A DNA stretch of 64,000 nucleotides from assembly GCA_029261835.1 (NCBI GenBank), contig JAJDAO010000073.1, forward strand, positions 1 to 64,000. The letters are read 5' to 3'. Of the stretch, positions 50,500-59,538 are shown one piece after another. The position numbers were made by a program, and so were the translations under genes. This stretch comes from Deltaproteobacteria bacterium (lineage in GTDB: Bacteria > Myxococcota_A > UBA9160 > UBA4427). Numbering within the stretch: the stretch's first letter is position 1; each line of letters starts with the position of its first letter. The notes beneath the pieces are model-generated. The model saw nothing but the letters and a program-made list of their open reading frames with translations. It ran no database searches and was not told the DNA's origin.

Positions 50500-50755
50500 C
50501 CACTGCCTGACTGGACGTAGTCCAACTCTTGAAAAGCCCAACCGCTACGCGAGGATCGAAGGGAGGGAGAGGGGGAGCAAGCAGCGAGCCAGGGGAGAGC
50601 CAGGGCCGGGTACGACGGGTCGACCGAGATTTGCACGGGCAGCGCAGGGCTGTCCCGAACGAGCGACTCGGACACGTCGACTCAGCAACAGGGTGGCGAG
50701 TGTTGGCCCTTTCTCCGTTGGATAGCCAGGCGAATCGAACGCGGCCCGGCCTTGT

Positions 50756-51415
50756 GTGCCGGAACTTGAGCGCTCCCCCCTCACTTCCCTTTCCTTCCAT
50801 CGCGTGAACGCAGACGAAGAAGCGAGAGAAGCTGTGCGCGCACGTGCGAAGGCCTGGCCCTCAGACCAGGAACTGGTTGAACACATTCTGGCGGGGAGTC
50901 GCGAGCACTTCGACCTGCTCTACGAGACCTACCTCCCGCGCGTGTACCGCTTTGCGCTCAAGCGCTTGCGGGATACCGGTGAGGCGGAAGATGTCGCCCA
51001 GGATGTCTTCCTGACGCTGCTGAGCGCCTTACCCTCCTACCAGGGCCAATCTTCGCTGTTGGTGTGGATCTTTGGGATCACCCGCAACAAGGTGAATCGG
51101 CGCTTTCGGAAGCCCCGCGCTCGTTTGGAGCCGCTCGAGCCCGGTGGCACACTCGACGTCGAGGGCAACGAGGCGTCGACCGACGAGATCGTCGAGGCGC
51201 GGCGCATGCTCAAGCGCTGCGAGACGATCATCGAGAACGAATTCACAGCTCTGCAGCGGCGCATTTTTCACCTCAAGCATCTGCGTCGCCAGCCCATCCG
51301 AGCGATCGCGCGGGCCCTCGGCAAATCCGAGGACGCCATCAAGGCGAATCTCTATCGCATGCGTCGAGCGATCGCGGATGGCACGCCCGGCCTGGACCTG
51401 ATGCTCCGCAGCTGA
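50756..51415 (+). CDS. ECF-type RNA polymerase sigma factor
   Basis: 219 residues from GTG 50756. GTGs at 50804 and 50834 are also in frame, and the last has GAGAGAA at good spacing, so the start is uncertain. Region 2 covers about 45-110 (HFDLLYETYLPRVYRFALKRL, AEDVAQDVFLTL) and region 4 about 160-210 (LQRRIFHLKHLRRQPIRAIARALGKSEDAIKANLYRMR). No typical anti-sigma gene with a membrane or zinc domain follows. The consensus sigma-54 promoter upstream suggests its synthesis is switched on by an enhancer-binding protein. Confidence 0.9.
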   Translation: MPELERSPLTSLSFHRVNADEEAREAVRARAKAWPSDQELVEHILAGSREHFDLLYETYLPRVYRFALKRLRDTGEAEDVAQDVFLTLLSALPSYQGQSSLLVWIFGITRNKVNRRFRKPRARLEPLEPGGTLDVEGNEASTDEIVEARRMLKRCETIIENEFTALQRRIFHLKHLRRQPIRAIARALGKSEDAIKANLYRMRRAIADGTPGLDLMLRS

Positions 51416-51782
51416 GGCGAGAACAACACAGCTGCCAGTGGCAAGCGGAACACGTGCGAAAAGGCGCGTTTTATTTGCCACAATGCAGTTCCCTTCGCCA
51501 CAGATGTCCTGACACGAGCGGCACGTGTCGAGCTGGGATACAGGCAGATGGCTGCGCCGCGTCCTGGGAGGGGAACGACCCGAGGAGATCGGCGTTGGTC
51601 CGAGATCGACGAGCGACTTTGGCTGGAGGCGGGCAGAGGCGAGCGTGTGAGTCGGCACAGCAGCAGCGAGGTACGTGGGCGTCGGACGTCACGCGCTCGA
51701 GTCCTGAAGTCGACTTCGGTCCGTGTCGAGCCAGGCGCCCACTGGTCGCCTCGACCGGGCCGGGCTTGCTGGGGGGGGCACG
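51416..51782. other. Intergenic region after the ECF sigma gene
   Basis: About 367 bases. No strong gene, hairpin or promoter was seen. The block around 51465-51500 (GCGCGTTTTATTTGCC) is AT-richer and could be promoter DNA, possibly recognised by the upstream ECF factor. Confidence 0.4.
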
Positions 51783-52109
51783 GTGAGTCGAGAATCTCGC
51801 AGAGGAATACCGTCGCCGGTTGGGTCAAGGCCTCCGGAGACGGGAGGCTCAGCTCGCGAGGCTGGTCCGGTCGCTGCAGACTCGGGCTCTTCTGAGTCGG
51901 GCGAAGATCGCGCCGCGGTGGATACCTGGGAAAGACGGGTTCTCTGGGGGGATGAGAGCGAGGTTGATCCCGAGGAGCTTCGGGACTTCCTGGCGGCCGA
52001 TCTGCTCGAGGTCAAGGCTGACCCGGTCTTCAGGGAGCGGCTGAAGCAGAAGCTCTGGCAGCTGGTCTATTCTCGCTATGCGGCGCGCTCCCGCACGGAC
52101 CGCGACTGA
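51783..52109 (+). CDS. Small hypothetical protein (108 aa)
   Basis: 108 residues from GTG 51783, preceded by a run of Gs; GTG 51723 is an alternative. The N-terminal half is Ser/Gly/Pro-rich and probably disordered. The C-terminal half is helical and charged (DPEELRDFLAADLLEVKADPVFRERLKQKLWQLV in part). No membrane segment and no zinc motif. It follows the sigma gene on the same strand, so it may be a soluble regulator or a target of the sigma factor; that is a guess from position. Confidence 0.6.
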   Translation: MSRESRRGIPSPVGSRPPETGGSAREAGPVAADSGSSESGEDRAAVDTWERRVLWGDESEVDPEELRDFLAADLLEVKADPVFRERLKQKLWQLVYSRYAARSRTDRD

Positions 52110-52150
52110 ATTGCTTTGCTCGCGATGGCCGGGCTGATACCGTTCTCGGC

Positions 52151-52735
52151 ATGCGCAATCCCATCAGGCTCAAGAACCTGAGCCTTCGTTTTGCGCCGGT
52201 CTACCTGGCGGGAATCCTCGTTCTGGCCTTCGTGGAGGTGAGCTGGCGCGGGTTCTGGCTCGGAATGCCCCCGCTACTCGCGGGTCTCGTTTTGCGCGGC
52301 TGGGGCGCTGGGCACCTGATCAAGAACGAGAGGTTCGCCATTACCGGGCCATACGCCTACGTGCGACACCCGCTCTATCTGGGGACCGCGCTCGTGGCGG
52401 TCGGCTTTGCCTCGATGCTTGGAGGCTGGCCGACGATCGCGGTGCTCGTCATGATGGCAGCCTGGTTCTTCTTGCGGTACTTCCCTCGCAAGGAACGAAT
52501 CGAGAGCCAGCGCCTCGAGGCGCGGTACGGGCAAGTCTACCGGGACTATCGAGAACAGGTGCCCGCCCTGCTGCCGAAGCTCGAACCGTGGCGCCTCGCT
52601 TCGGTCGGTGCAGAGCGTGTCGAGACGAATACGCGCTGGAGCGCAGCGTGCTACGACGAGAACAACGAGCTGGGCACTTTGCTGGCCGCGTCTGCTGGCA
52701 TCTGCCTGTTCGCCCTGCGAGCGTCTCTCGGCTGA
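52151..52735 (+). CDS. Isoprenylcysteine methyltransferase-like membrane enzyme
   Basis: 194 residues with four hydrophobic segments. It shows the ICMT/PEMT signature: GPYAYVRHPLYLG for SAM binding and, after the last helices, YFPRKERIESQRLEARYG with the conserved Glu residues. Such enzymes methylate small lipophilic or cysteine-containing substrates at the membrane. The C-terminal 35 residues add another hydrophobic stretch beyond the usual family end. The next gene, encoding a kinase-like protein, begins six bases after its stop. Confidence 0.85.
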   Translation: MRNPIRLKNLSLRFAPVYLAGILVLAFVEVSWRGFWLGMPPLLAGLVLRGWGAGHLIKNERFAITGPYAYVRHPLYLGTALVAVGFASMLGGWPTIAVLVMMAAWFFLRYFPRKERIESQRLEARYGQVYRDYREQVPALLPKLEPWRLASVGAERVETNTRWSAACYDENNELGTLLAASAGICLFALRASLG

Positions 52736-52741
52736 GCGGCC

Positions 52742-53374
52742 ATGAGCTACCGCGACGAGTCGAGCGAAGGCGGGATTCAAGAGCCCGGCACTCGAGTCGA
52801 CCTGGCGTCGCTCACTCGCCGCAATCTCGCGCGCTGTGTGGAGAGCAGACTTCATCGGGGTGGCTGGGGCAATCCGGACGTGCTGCTCGTTCGCGTTGGC
52901 GACCGAACGGTCGTGGTCAAGGATTACGCACCGCGTCGTGCCTGGGTTCGAGCTACGCTCGGCCGCTTCATCACGGCGCGCGAGCAGCGTGTCTACAGGC
53001 GGCTCGCTGGTCTCGAGTCGGTCCCTCGCCTGCTCGGTAAGCTCGACGAGCTGGCGTTCATCTTGGAGTATCGGCCGGGCCGCTCGCTGACTCGCTCGCT
53101 GGCTGGCTCGCTTCCAGCGGGCTTTGTCGCCGAGCTGGAGCGCAGCGTGGCCGCCATGCACGAGCGCGGGGTCGTGCATTTGGACTTGCGGCATCGCAGC
53201 AATGTGCTCGCCGGTGAGGACGGACATCCCGTTCTGATCGACTTCGCGTCGGCCATCTGCTTCCGGCCGGGGAGTCTGGCGGGCCGCTGGATTCGACCCG
53301 CCCTCGTTCGGCTGGACCAGCGGGCGCTGCACAAATGGCGCGAACGCCTTGGGCCCGGTCTAACTCTTCGTTGA
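52742..53374 (+). CDS. Small kinase-fold protein
   Basis: 210 residues. It resembles RIO1/lipopolysaccharide-kinase-type minimal kinases: Lys in TVVVKDYA, catalytic HLDLRHRSNVL and a metal-binding DFAS in place of DFG. No Gly-rich loop of the classical kind is visible. It follows the methyltransferase gene by six bases, so a shared lipid or envelope substrate is possible. The 3' end overlaps the convergent exonuclease gene by 15 bases. Confidence 0.78.
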   Translation: MSYRDESSEGGIQEPGTRVDLASLTRRNLARCVESRLHRGGWGNPDVLLVRVGDRTVVVKDYAPRRAWVRATLGRFITAREQRVYRRLAGLESVPRLLGKLDELAFILEYRPGRSLTRSLAGSLPAGFVAELERSVAAMHERGVVHLDLRHRSNVLAGEDGHPVLIDFASAICFRPGSLAGRWIRPALVRLDQRALHKWRERLGPGLTLR

Positions 53375-53986
53375 AGAGCCCGCTTGCGCGGCTGTCGTGG
53401 AAGACGCCAAAGGCACCACGTCGCAGAGATCGCGTGGCACCAGCCGGCCGATGTAGTGGCGAAAGCAGTTCAGTGTGAGCCGCGCGTCTTCGAGGGCGCG
53501 GTGCGCCACGCTGCCGCCCTCCAGCAGGCCGGCTGCGGTGGCGGCCTGGCGCAGGGAGAGTGCGGCGAGCTGCTCGCCCGTCACCAGTGACCAGGCATAG
53601 AAGAGCGTCGCCAGGTCGATTACGTGGTAGTCGAAGGGGTAGGGCATCTTGCAGCTCTTGAAGCCGAGTTCGAGAAACATCACGTCCATGCGGACATTCT
53701 GGCCGGCGGGAACGACGACACGGTTCTCGGGCAGCATGTCCACAACTTCCTGGAGGACCTGCCGCAACGGCGGCGCACTGGCCCAGAGCTTCTCGTCGTA
53801 GCCGAAGATCTGAGCCGCCTCTTCACTGATCCGCTCGGGTCGGGCCTTGACGCGCCACTGCCGCTCGCCCAGCTCGACCAGCCTGTAATCGGTCAGGATG
53901 ATCCCGATCTCGGTGATGTCGTGCAGCTCGGGATCGAGGCCGCCGAACTCGCAGTCGAGGAAGGCGAAGACGAATTCGGAAGCCAT
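53360..53986 (-). CDS. DEDDh 3'-5' exonuclease
   Basis: 208 residues. Exo I has FLDCEFGGLDP (catalytic Asp and Glu), Exo II NVRMDVMFLE, and Exo III SVAHRALEDARLT with the general-base His and last Asp. This is the DnaQ/RNase T fold. It is not joined to a polymerase, and its size fits stand-alone proofreading-type or RNA-trimming nucleases. It sits 87 bases downstream of tRNA-Glu on the same strand, so a tRNA 3' processing role is possible but not shown. Confidence 0.88.
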   Translation of the reverse strand: MASEFVFAFLDCEFGGLDPELHDITEIGIILTDYRLVELGERQWRVKARPERISEEAAQIFGYDEKLWASAPPLRQVLQEVVDMLPENRVVVPAGQNVRMDVMFLELGFKSCKMPYPFDYHVIDLATLFYAWSLVTGEQLAALSLRQAATAAGLLEGGSVAHRALEDARLTLNCFRHYIGRLVPRDLCDVVPLASSTTAAQAGSSTKS

Positions 53987-54072
53987 TCGGGAGCTCCGGC
54001 CGCGGAGGGTGAGATGCCCCTCTTCTGGCGCTGATGAAATGCAAGGGGCGAATGGTGCGCGGCTTCGAGAGG

Positions 54073-54148
54073 TGGTGCTCCCAACGGGACTCGAACCCGT
54101 GTTTCAGCCTTGAGAGGGCCGCGTCCTAGGCCTCTAGACGATGGGAGC
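54073..54148 (-). tRNA. tRNA-Glu (CTC)
   Basis: Cloverleaf read on the minus strand. Acceptor GCTCCCA pairs perfectly with TGGGAGC, discriminator A, and CCA is encoded. The anticodon loop CTCTCAA gives anticodon CTC. T-arm ACGGG/CCCGT is perfect. It reads GAG codons. Confidence 0.95.
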
Positions 54149-54169
54149 ACGCCCCGGGGCGCGGGCAAC

Positions 54170-57100
54170 TTAGCCAGGCGGCTGGGGCGCTGTCAACCGA
54201 CGCGAGGTGGCCCCAGTCGGGTGGGATTCCAAGTTCGCAGCCGCCCGGCTATCGCTCTGCGTCAGCGCTTCCGGGCGACGTTGGGGCAGCATTGGCAGCT
54301 GCAGCGTTTCGCGCATCAGGTTCTCGCTGGCGACGCCGTCACGCAACGTCGGGGCCCAGCGTCTCAGTTGCCAGAGGGCGTCGGAGAGCCGGTCGGAGTC
54401 CTTCTGGGCCGCCGCCAATCGTACGTCCAGCCGCAGGATCGCATCGTCGCTTGGGAGCAGGGCCCGCGCCTCACGCAATGCGGATTCGGCCAGCGAGAGG
54501 TCGCCCTTCGCCAGCCCCTCGTTGGCTCGCTGGATCGAGCCCATCGCCTGTCGCCGCCTTTGCCTTGCGTCGGCGTCGGCATGGGCCCGCTTGGCACTCT
54601 TGTCGCCGAGCGCGTCGGCCAGGCGCGAGAGCAGCGAGTCGACACCCGGCAGCACGCGCCCCTCTCGCGTGTCGCGGTAAGCCAGCACGCGTTGGTAGTG
54701 CTCGCCCAGCACGGCCTCCGTCTGTGTTGGAGGCAGCGTGTCCCGCGCTTCGAGCGCGCGCTGGGCTTCGAAGAATGCGATACGCGGGAATGCGGCCCGC
54801 TGACTCGGCTCGATTCTCTCGATCCAGCTCCACGCCTTCCCGGCGTCGACCCAGTGCCAGGCACGGGCTGCGTCGTAGGCGTCGCTGGGGCTACCCGAAC
54901 GCCGCCACGCCTCGCCGAAGAGCTCGCCCGCTCCGGCGAAGGACTTGCTCTGCCCTGCGGCGTAGAGCGCCAGCACACGTGGGGCTTCGGGTCTGTCCGG
55001 CGCCTCTCGGCTGAGTGTCTGTAGTTCGTCGAGTGCCCGCTGCTTGTCTTCAGACGATGCGTCCGCCTGCCTGAGCTCGATCTCCGCCTTCAGCACGTGT
55101 CGCAGCACCGGGTCGATGCCGGCGCCATGCGCCCGCAGCAGCCGGCGGAGCTTGGGACCGTAGCTTCCCGCTGTGGTCTCCTTCTGGGCCCCGAGCATCG
55201 CCCGTGCCACGCCAACGGGGTCGAGTTCGTCGTCGAGCGGCGGAAGTACCGGCGCTCGCTCGGCCAGGCGACCTTCGATATCCGAGAAGTCCGCGTGGTC
55301 CCAGTTGAGATTGCGCGACAGATGCATTTCGACATAGGCGCTGTCGTCGGTGTTGCCAGAGTCGGGCGAGATGGCCGCGAAGCTGGCCAGTGGGCCCTCG
55401 AAACGCGCAAGCAGATCGTCCAGTCCCTCGATCCCATGCAGCGCCAGCGTCTCGGAAGTCCCCGCTTCGGCCAGGCGGCTTCGCATCAGCTCCAGGCGCC
55501 AGGGCCGCTGCTCTCTGCCGCCCAGCAGCACGAAGGATCCCCGATGATTCGACTCGCCGCTGCTGACCAGCACGGCGCCCGGAAAGATCCTCTCGAAGCT
55601 CGTGAAGAGCGCCAGCAGCGAGTCGGGCTCCGCGTGGAAGCCGTTCACCCAGAGCGAGAAGGCACCGCCTGGATTCAGGTTGTCCCGCGCTAGCTCGAAA
55701 TACTCTTCGGTGAACAGATTGGCGGCGCCCGCGAGCCAGGGATGACTCGGCTGCGAGGCGATGATGTCGTAGCCCTCTGCGGCGATGTGTCGCCCCAGCA
55801 GCAGGTGGTTGCGGCCGTCATTGACAGTCAACGCGACTCGCGGATCGGACAGCGGGCTCGGCCTCCCCTGGTAGAGCAGCTTCGCCGCCTCCAGCACTCC
55901 CTTCTCGAGCTCCACCACGCGGATCTTCTCGACGCGCGTCTGAAGCAGCGCATCCACCGTGGCGCCACCGCCGAATCCCACGACCAGCGCTCGTTCGGGC
56001 GACTCGACCGTGAGATAGGGCAGTACGCAGAGCAGCAGTGTGGCGAGGCTACGGTGCGGCGGGCCGTAATTGTAGCCGGCCTCCGGCATTCCGTTCGTCA
56101 TCAGCTTCCAGCCACTGGTGTTGGAGTTGACCGTCACGACCGAAGTGCGGCCCTCGATCACCAGTTGGTTGGCCCGGACCCGGCGGCTGAGCTCCTTGCG
56201 ATACTCGCCGAGGCTCGGCACGTCGATCACGCGACCCATCACCGCCTGCTCGACATGCACGCCGTTGTAGGAAAGCGAGATCACGAGCAGCAGCAGTCCG
56301 GTGGAGGCGGTCGCGAGCACGCGTCCGGCACCGCTGCTGGTCTGGAACCGCATCAACACCAGTAGCGCGACAAAGAGCTCGATCAGCACTAGCGCGTAAG
56401 CCGTGGCATCGATACCGGCAGAGGGAATGATCCAGAAGCCGATCAGCAGGCTCGCCGCAATGCTGCCAGCGGTATTGACGGCAGTTGCCACGCCCATTCC
56501 CTCGCCCACGGCGCTGGCTCGAGATGTATAGAGCCGGATCAAGACCGGGAAGGCTGCTCCGAAGAGCATGGTCGGGAGCAAGATGATGGGAGCGGCCAGC
56601 AGGTAGAGACCGTGGATGCCCTCTCCCCCATCGAGCAGATCGGCGACGCGGTGATGCCAGTGAGGCAGATCGGCCACCATCACGAGGCCGACCGCCACCG
56701 AGACGGCGATGCCTGCGTGAAGGAGCCCGAAGACGCGTGGCAGATCTCGGATGCGATCGACCACACTCGCGATCAGAACACTCCCCAGCGCTAGGCCCAG
56801 GAGATAGGCGCTCAGTACTGTCGAGAAGCCGTAGAGTGTGCCCTCCATGACGATCGTGAAGATCTTGGACCAGACGATTTCGTAGCCGATGGCTACGAAA
56901 CCCGAGATGCCGAAGAAGAGCAGGAACCAGGGCCGCTCGTCTCGATAGTCAGATTGCGCGCGCGCCTGATCCGCAGTGACCGCGCTCGCGCTCGAGTGCG
57001 CTGCTCGAACGTGGCCCGCGCGCAGCCACACGAGGCTGGCGACGGCCAGGTTCACGAGAGCGGCCGTGATCACCGTCTTCGTCAGGCCGAGCCAGGGGAT

Positions 57101-57616
57101 CATCCAGAAGCCGCAGAGGTAGGCGCCGATGACCGCGCCAGACGTATTGGCAGAGTAGAGGTAGGCGCTCCAGCGCCCGAGTGATTGGTCTCGTGACACG
57201 AGCCCGTGCGCCACGACCGGCAGCGTGGCGCCCATCGCGATCGTGGGCGGGAGCAGAAACAGACCGGCCACGACGGCCCGGATCGCCGTCATCGTACCCG
57301 GCGAGTGATCGGCACCCACGATGTCGTAGAGCACGTCGAGCCTGCGCAGAAGTGGCAGCGAGAGGAGGGCGAAGGCACCAATCCCCAATTCGAGCAGCCC
57401 GTAGAGCCGCAGCGGCCTCTCCACCAAGTGGAGCCTGCGAGCGGCCAGCAGATTGCCGAGCGCCATGCCGCCGAAGAAGACGGCCAGAACGGTCCCGATG
57501 GCTTCCGTCGTGGTGCCGAAGGCGAACCCCAGCAGGCGAGTCCACACGACCTGATAGACGAGGGCGCTCAGTCCCGAGAAGACCAAGCAGGCTGTCAACA
57601 GCCAGCGAGTCGGCAT
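54170..57616 (-). CDS. Giant MFS / spermidine-synthase-like / TPR protein
   Basis: 1148 residues. About 1-480: 12 or more membrane helices in a transporter-like arrangement (LVYQVVWTRLLGFAFGTT is typical of the fused MFS/spermidine synthase family). About 520-700: SpeE-like Rossmann domain (VVGFGGGATVDALL, VVELEKGVLEAA, ASQPSHPWLAG). About 800-1110: helical repeats of TPR type in the cytoplasm or periplasm. The usual aminopropyltransferase Asp is replaced in the ASQPSHPW segment, as is common in these fusions, so true spermidine synthesis is doubtful. The substrate is unknown. The gene ends just upstream of tRNA-Glu on the same strand. Confidence 0.85.
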   Translation of the reverse strand: MPTRWLLTACLVFSGLSALVYQVVWTRLLGFAFGTTTEAIGTVLAVFFGGMALGNLLAARRLHLVERPLRLYGLLELGIGAFALLSLPLLRRLDVLYDIVGADHSPGTMTAIRAVVAGLFLLPPTIAMGATLPVVAHGLVSRDQSLGRWSAYLYSANTSGAVIGAYLCGFWMIPWLGLTKTVITAALVNLAVASLVWLRAGHVRAAHSSASAVTADQARAQSDYRDERPWFLLFFGISGFVAIGYEIVWSKIFTIVMEGTLYGFSTVLSAYLLGLALGSVLIASVVDRIRDLPRVFGLLHAGIAVSVAVGLVMVADLPHWHHRVADLLDGGEGIHGLYLLAAPIILLPTMLFGAAFPVLIRLYTSRASAVGEGMGVATAVNTAGSIAASLLIGFWIIPSAGIDATAYALVLIELFVALLVLMRFQTSSGAGRVLATASTGLLLLVISLSYNGVHVEQAVMGRVIDVPSLGEYRKELSRRVRANQLVIEGRTSVVTVNSNTSGWKLMTNGMPEAGYNYGPPHRSLATLLLCVLPYLTVESPERALVVGFGGGATVDALLQTRVEKIRVVELEKGVLEAAKLLYQGRPSPLSDPRVALTVNDGRNHLLLGRHIAAEGYDIIASQPSHPWLAGAANLFTEEYFELARDNLNPGGAFSLWVNGFHAEPDSLLALFTSFERIFPGAVLVSSGESNHRGSFVLLGGREQRPWRLELMRSRLAEAGTSETLALHGIEGLDDLLARFEGPLASFAAISPDSGNTDDSAYVEMHLSRNLNWDHADFSDIEGRLAERAPVLPPLDDELDPVGVARAMLGAQKETTAGSYGPKLRRLLRAHGAGIDPVLRHVLKAEIELRQADASSEDKQRALDELQTLSREAPDRPEAPRVLALYAAGQSKSFAGAGELFGEAWRRSGSPSDAYDAARAWHWVDAGKAWSWIERIEPSQRAAFPRIAFFEAQRALEARDTLPPTQTEAVLGEHYQRVLAYRDTREGRVLPGVDSLLSRLADALGDKSAKRAHADADARQRRRQAMGSIQRANEGLAKGDLSLAESALREARALLPSDDAILRLDVRLAAAQKDSDRLSDALWQLRRWAPTLRDGVASENLMRETLQLPMLPQRRPEALTQSDSRAAANLESHPTGATSRRLTAPQPPG

Positions 57617-57733
57617 TCGGCATCTCCCGAAAGCGTGAAGGCGTGGAGGGCCTCACCGATGCGCAAGCCCAATGGCCATCGTCGGCACCGCCGGCCGGGG
57701 ACTTGACCGGATTGCCGCTCAGCGTCCAGGCGG

Positions 57734-57750
57734 CTGACAATTTTCGTCAA
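57734..57750. promoter_or_regulatory. AT-rich dyad upstream of pilA, possible activator site
   Basis: TGAC and GTCA flank an AATTTTC core (17 bases overall) in otherwise GC-rich DNA, about 125 bases upstream of the -24 element. Position and symmetry fit a PilR-type enhancer-binding site. Confidence 0.4.
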
Positions 57751-57871
57751 CGCTGCCGGGTGCAGTCGAGCGTCCCGGGGAGCTCCGATCGAGCGGCCCG
57801 GGACGAATTGCGCAAACGGTACTCAAGCTGGGCTCGGCGAGCTGCCGATGCATGAGGCGGCACATGTGCGA

Positions 57872-57888
57872 TTGGCACGGGCGTTGCT
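57872..57888 (+). promoter_or_regulatory. Consensus sigma-54 promoter of pilA
   Basis: TTGGCACG-GGCG-TTGCT is a full match to the -24/-12 consensus, with GG and GC twelve bases apart. Predicted start near 57899, about 53 bases before the pilA ATG. pilA is sigma-54 dependent in Myxococcus and Pseudomonas, which agrees. Confidence 0.85.
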
Positions 57889-57951
57889 CTACTCGAGGGA
57901 GAGGGGCACGGCCGGCGTTTCTACGCGGTCGCAGTCGAAGAGGAGAGTTCC

Positions 57952-58521
57952 ATGAGTGCTCGAATTCAGAGCCGCGAGAAGGGCTTTACCCTAGTGGAGC
58001 TCATGATCGTGGTGGCGATCGTGGGTGTCCTGGCCAGCGTCGCCGTTCCGTCGTTCGTCAACTATCAGCTCAGCGCCAAGCGCGCTGAGGCCTTCGTGAA
58101 TGTATCGGCACTGGCCAAGACCCAGAAGGCCTACTTCGCTGAGTTCAATGCATTCGTGGCTGCGGCTCCCGAGCCGGGAGCGACCACGATGGAGCTCCCG
58201 GGTCCAGTGAAGCGAGACGTGCAGGCCCTGTCTGCCGCCTTTGCGGAAGTCGGCTGGACTCCGGAGGGTGATGTCTACTTCGACTATGACACGGTTGTCA
58301 ACGGATTCGGCGGTTGCGCCTGCACGACGTGCTTCACCGCTACTGCCTACGGCAATCTCGACAACGACGCCACGCTGAGCGAGATCGTCTACTTCCACCC
58401 GGACCAGACCGGCGGTTGGTGCCCCGTTGCGATTAGCGGTGACGGGCCGCCGCGAGATCCCTTGACGAACCAGATCCAGTGGGACATGCCGATTCGGCAC
58501 GTTTCGTCGGACTTCTTCTAG
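57952..58521 (+). CDS. pilA: Type IV major pilin-like protein
   Basis: 189 residues, with a short leader cut at KG/FTLVELMIVVAIVGVLASVAVPSF (first part of the mature hydrophobic helix; Glu5 present). The C-terminal domain has four Cys residues (GCACTTC and WCP) that could form a disulphide-bonded loop, and Asp/Gly/Thr-rich segments. The size suits a major pilin. It is followed by the pilG/pilH/pilI/pilD-type genes and preceded by a sigma-54 promoter, which supports the pilA call over a minor pseudopilin. Confidence 0.9.
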   Translation: MSARIQSREKGFTLVELMIVVAIVGVLASVAVPSFVNYQLSAKRAEAFVNVSALAKTQKAYFAEFNAFVAAAPEPGATTMELPGPVKRDVQALSAAFAEVGWTPEGDVYFDYDTVVNGFGGCACTTCFTATAYGNLDNDATLSEIVYFHPDQTGGWCPVAISGDGPPRDPLTNQIQWDMPIRHVSSDFF

Positions 58522-58556
58522 CGAGAACAGGCGAGAGCAGATCAGGGGGGGGATCT

Positions 58557-59537
58557 TTGATCGGCAAGTTTGCGCTGCTCATGGCCCTGATGGCAACGGT
58601 CTGCGCGACGGGCTTTATTCACGCTCGGATGCCGCCGACGACGAATGCGGACCGCGGAGACGCCTTCGTCCCGGACCCGGCCGTTGCGAGTGTCCTGTCA
58701 CTGGGCTTCGATGCGGCCCTGGCTGACTACTACTGGCTTCAGGCCGTGCAGGCGATCGGTGGAGACACCCGGATCACCGCCGAGCTGGGTGTCCACCTGG
58801 GCAAGCTGATCGACGTAGTGACGACGCTCGATCCCTGGGTCGACCACCCGTACCGGTTCGCGGCGGTCTGGCTGACCGAGAGTGAAGAGAACGTTCGGCA
58901 GGCCAACCGCCTGCTCGAGCGAGGCATCGCTCACCACCCGAACGAGTGGCGCAACTGGTTCTATCTCGGTTTCAACCAATTCTACTATCTACTGGAGAAC
59001 GAACAGGCCGCGCACTCCCTCGAACAGGCCAGCCGGCTGCCGAAAGCACCCCGCTATTTGCCGCGCTTGGTGGCACGCCTGCGCTCTCAGACGGCCGATA
59101 TTCTGGTGGCGGAGACGTTTCTGCGGGAGCTGATTCGAGACACGGAAGAGGAGAGCGCACGAGCGGAGTACCAGAATGCCCTCGACGAAATCGAAATCGA
59201 GAAGAAGGCCCGCTTCCTCGATCGGGCGAGAGAGGCGTTCATCAAGCTCGCGGGACGCGACATCATGTCGGTCGACGAACTGCTGGCCGAACCGCACCCA
59301 TTGCTGAGTGCGCTGCCCAGCCCAGAGCCGGAATCTCTGCCTGCGGCTCTCAGCCGAGGATCGGTCTGGGAGATCGATCCCGCGAACGAGCGCATCGTTT
59401 CCAGCTACTACGGAGCTCGCTACGAGCTGCATTTCCCTTCGAGAGAGCACCAGCGGGCCGAGCAGTGGCGGGCGGAGCGCGAGGGTCGAGATTCCCCACC
59501 AAGCGGCCCGGGTGGCCTCGATGATGGAGAGAGTTGA
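58557..59537 (+). CDS. Pilus-cluster membrane-anchored TPR protein (PilG position)
   Basis: 326 residues from TTG 58557, preceded by a run of Gs; the frame opens at 58479 inside pilA. One N-terminal hydrophobic helix anchors the protein. Helical repeats follow (RQANRLLERGIAHHPNEWRNWFYLG in part, NEQAAHSLEQASRLP), then a charged C-terminal tail. It occupies the place of M. xanthus pilG between pilA and the ABC ATPase. pilG function is not well defined; sequence identity cannot be tested here. It ends one base before the start chosen for the ATPase gene. Confidence 0.75.
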   Translation: MIGKFALLMALMATVCATGFIHARMPPTTNADRGDAFVPDPAVASVLSLGFDAALADYYWLQAVQAIGGDTRITAELGVHLGKLIDVVTTLDPWVDHPYRFAAVWLTESEENVRQANRLLERGIAHHPNEWRNWFYLGFNQFYYLLENEQAAHSLEQASRLPKAPRYLPRLVARLRSQTADILVAETFLRELIRDTEEESARAEYQNALDEIEIEKKARFLDRAREAFIKLAGRDIMSVDELLAEPHPLLSALPSPEPESLPAALSRGSVWEIDPANERIVSSYYGARYELHFPSREHQRAEQWRAEREGRDSPPSGPGGLDDGES

Positions 59538-59538
59538 A

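Larger units (their letters stand above)
50332..50755. other. Regulatory region before the ECF sigma gene
   Basis: About 424 bases with no convincing gene; a frame at 50529-50807 lacks a plausible start and any domain. It contains an AT-richer block (50361-50460) with a dyad and a short direct repeat (GGGAAAA-x-C-x-TTT at 50368 and 50428), followed by a consensus sigma-54 promoter at 50484-50499. Confidence 0.6.
57617..57951. other. Promoter region of pilA
   Basis: 335 bases between the divergent MFS-fusion gene and pilA. It holds an AT-rich dyad at 57734-57750 and a consensus sigma-54 promoter at 57872-57888 (both listed). No gene. Confidence 0.7.

Noticed and set aside
50529-50807. Open frame upstream of the ECF sigma gene
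   Set aside because: It has no ribosome-binding site or domain and lies in the predicted leader between the sigma-54 promoter and the sigma gene.
54073-54150. tRNA-Glu seemed to have discriminator C and no CCA
   Set aside because: This came from setting the 5' end two bases too early. With acceptor GCTCCCA/TGGGAGC the discriminator is A and CCA is encoded. The same correction applies to tRNA-Gln at 62219-62292.
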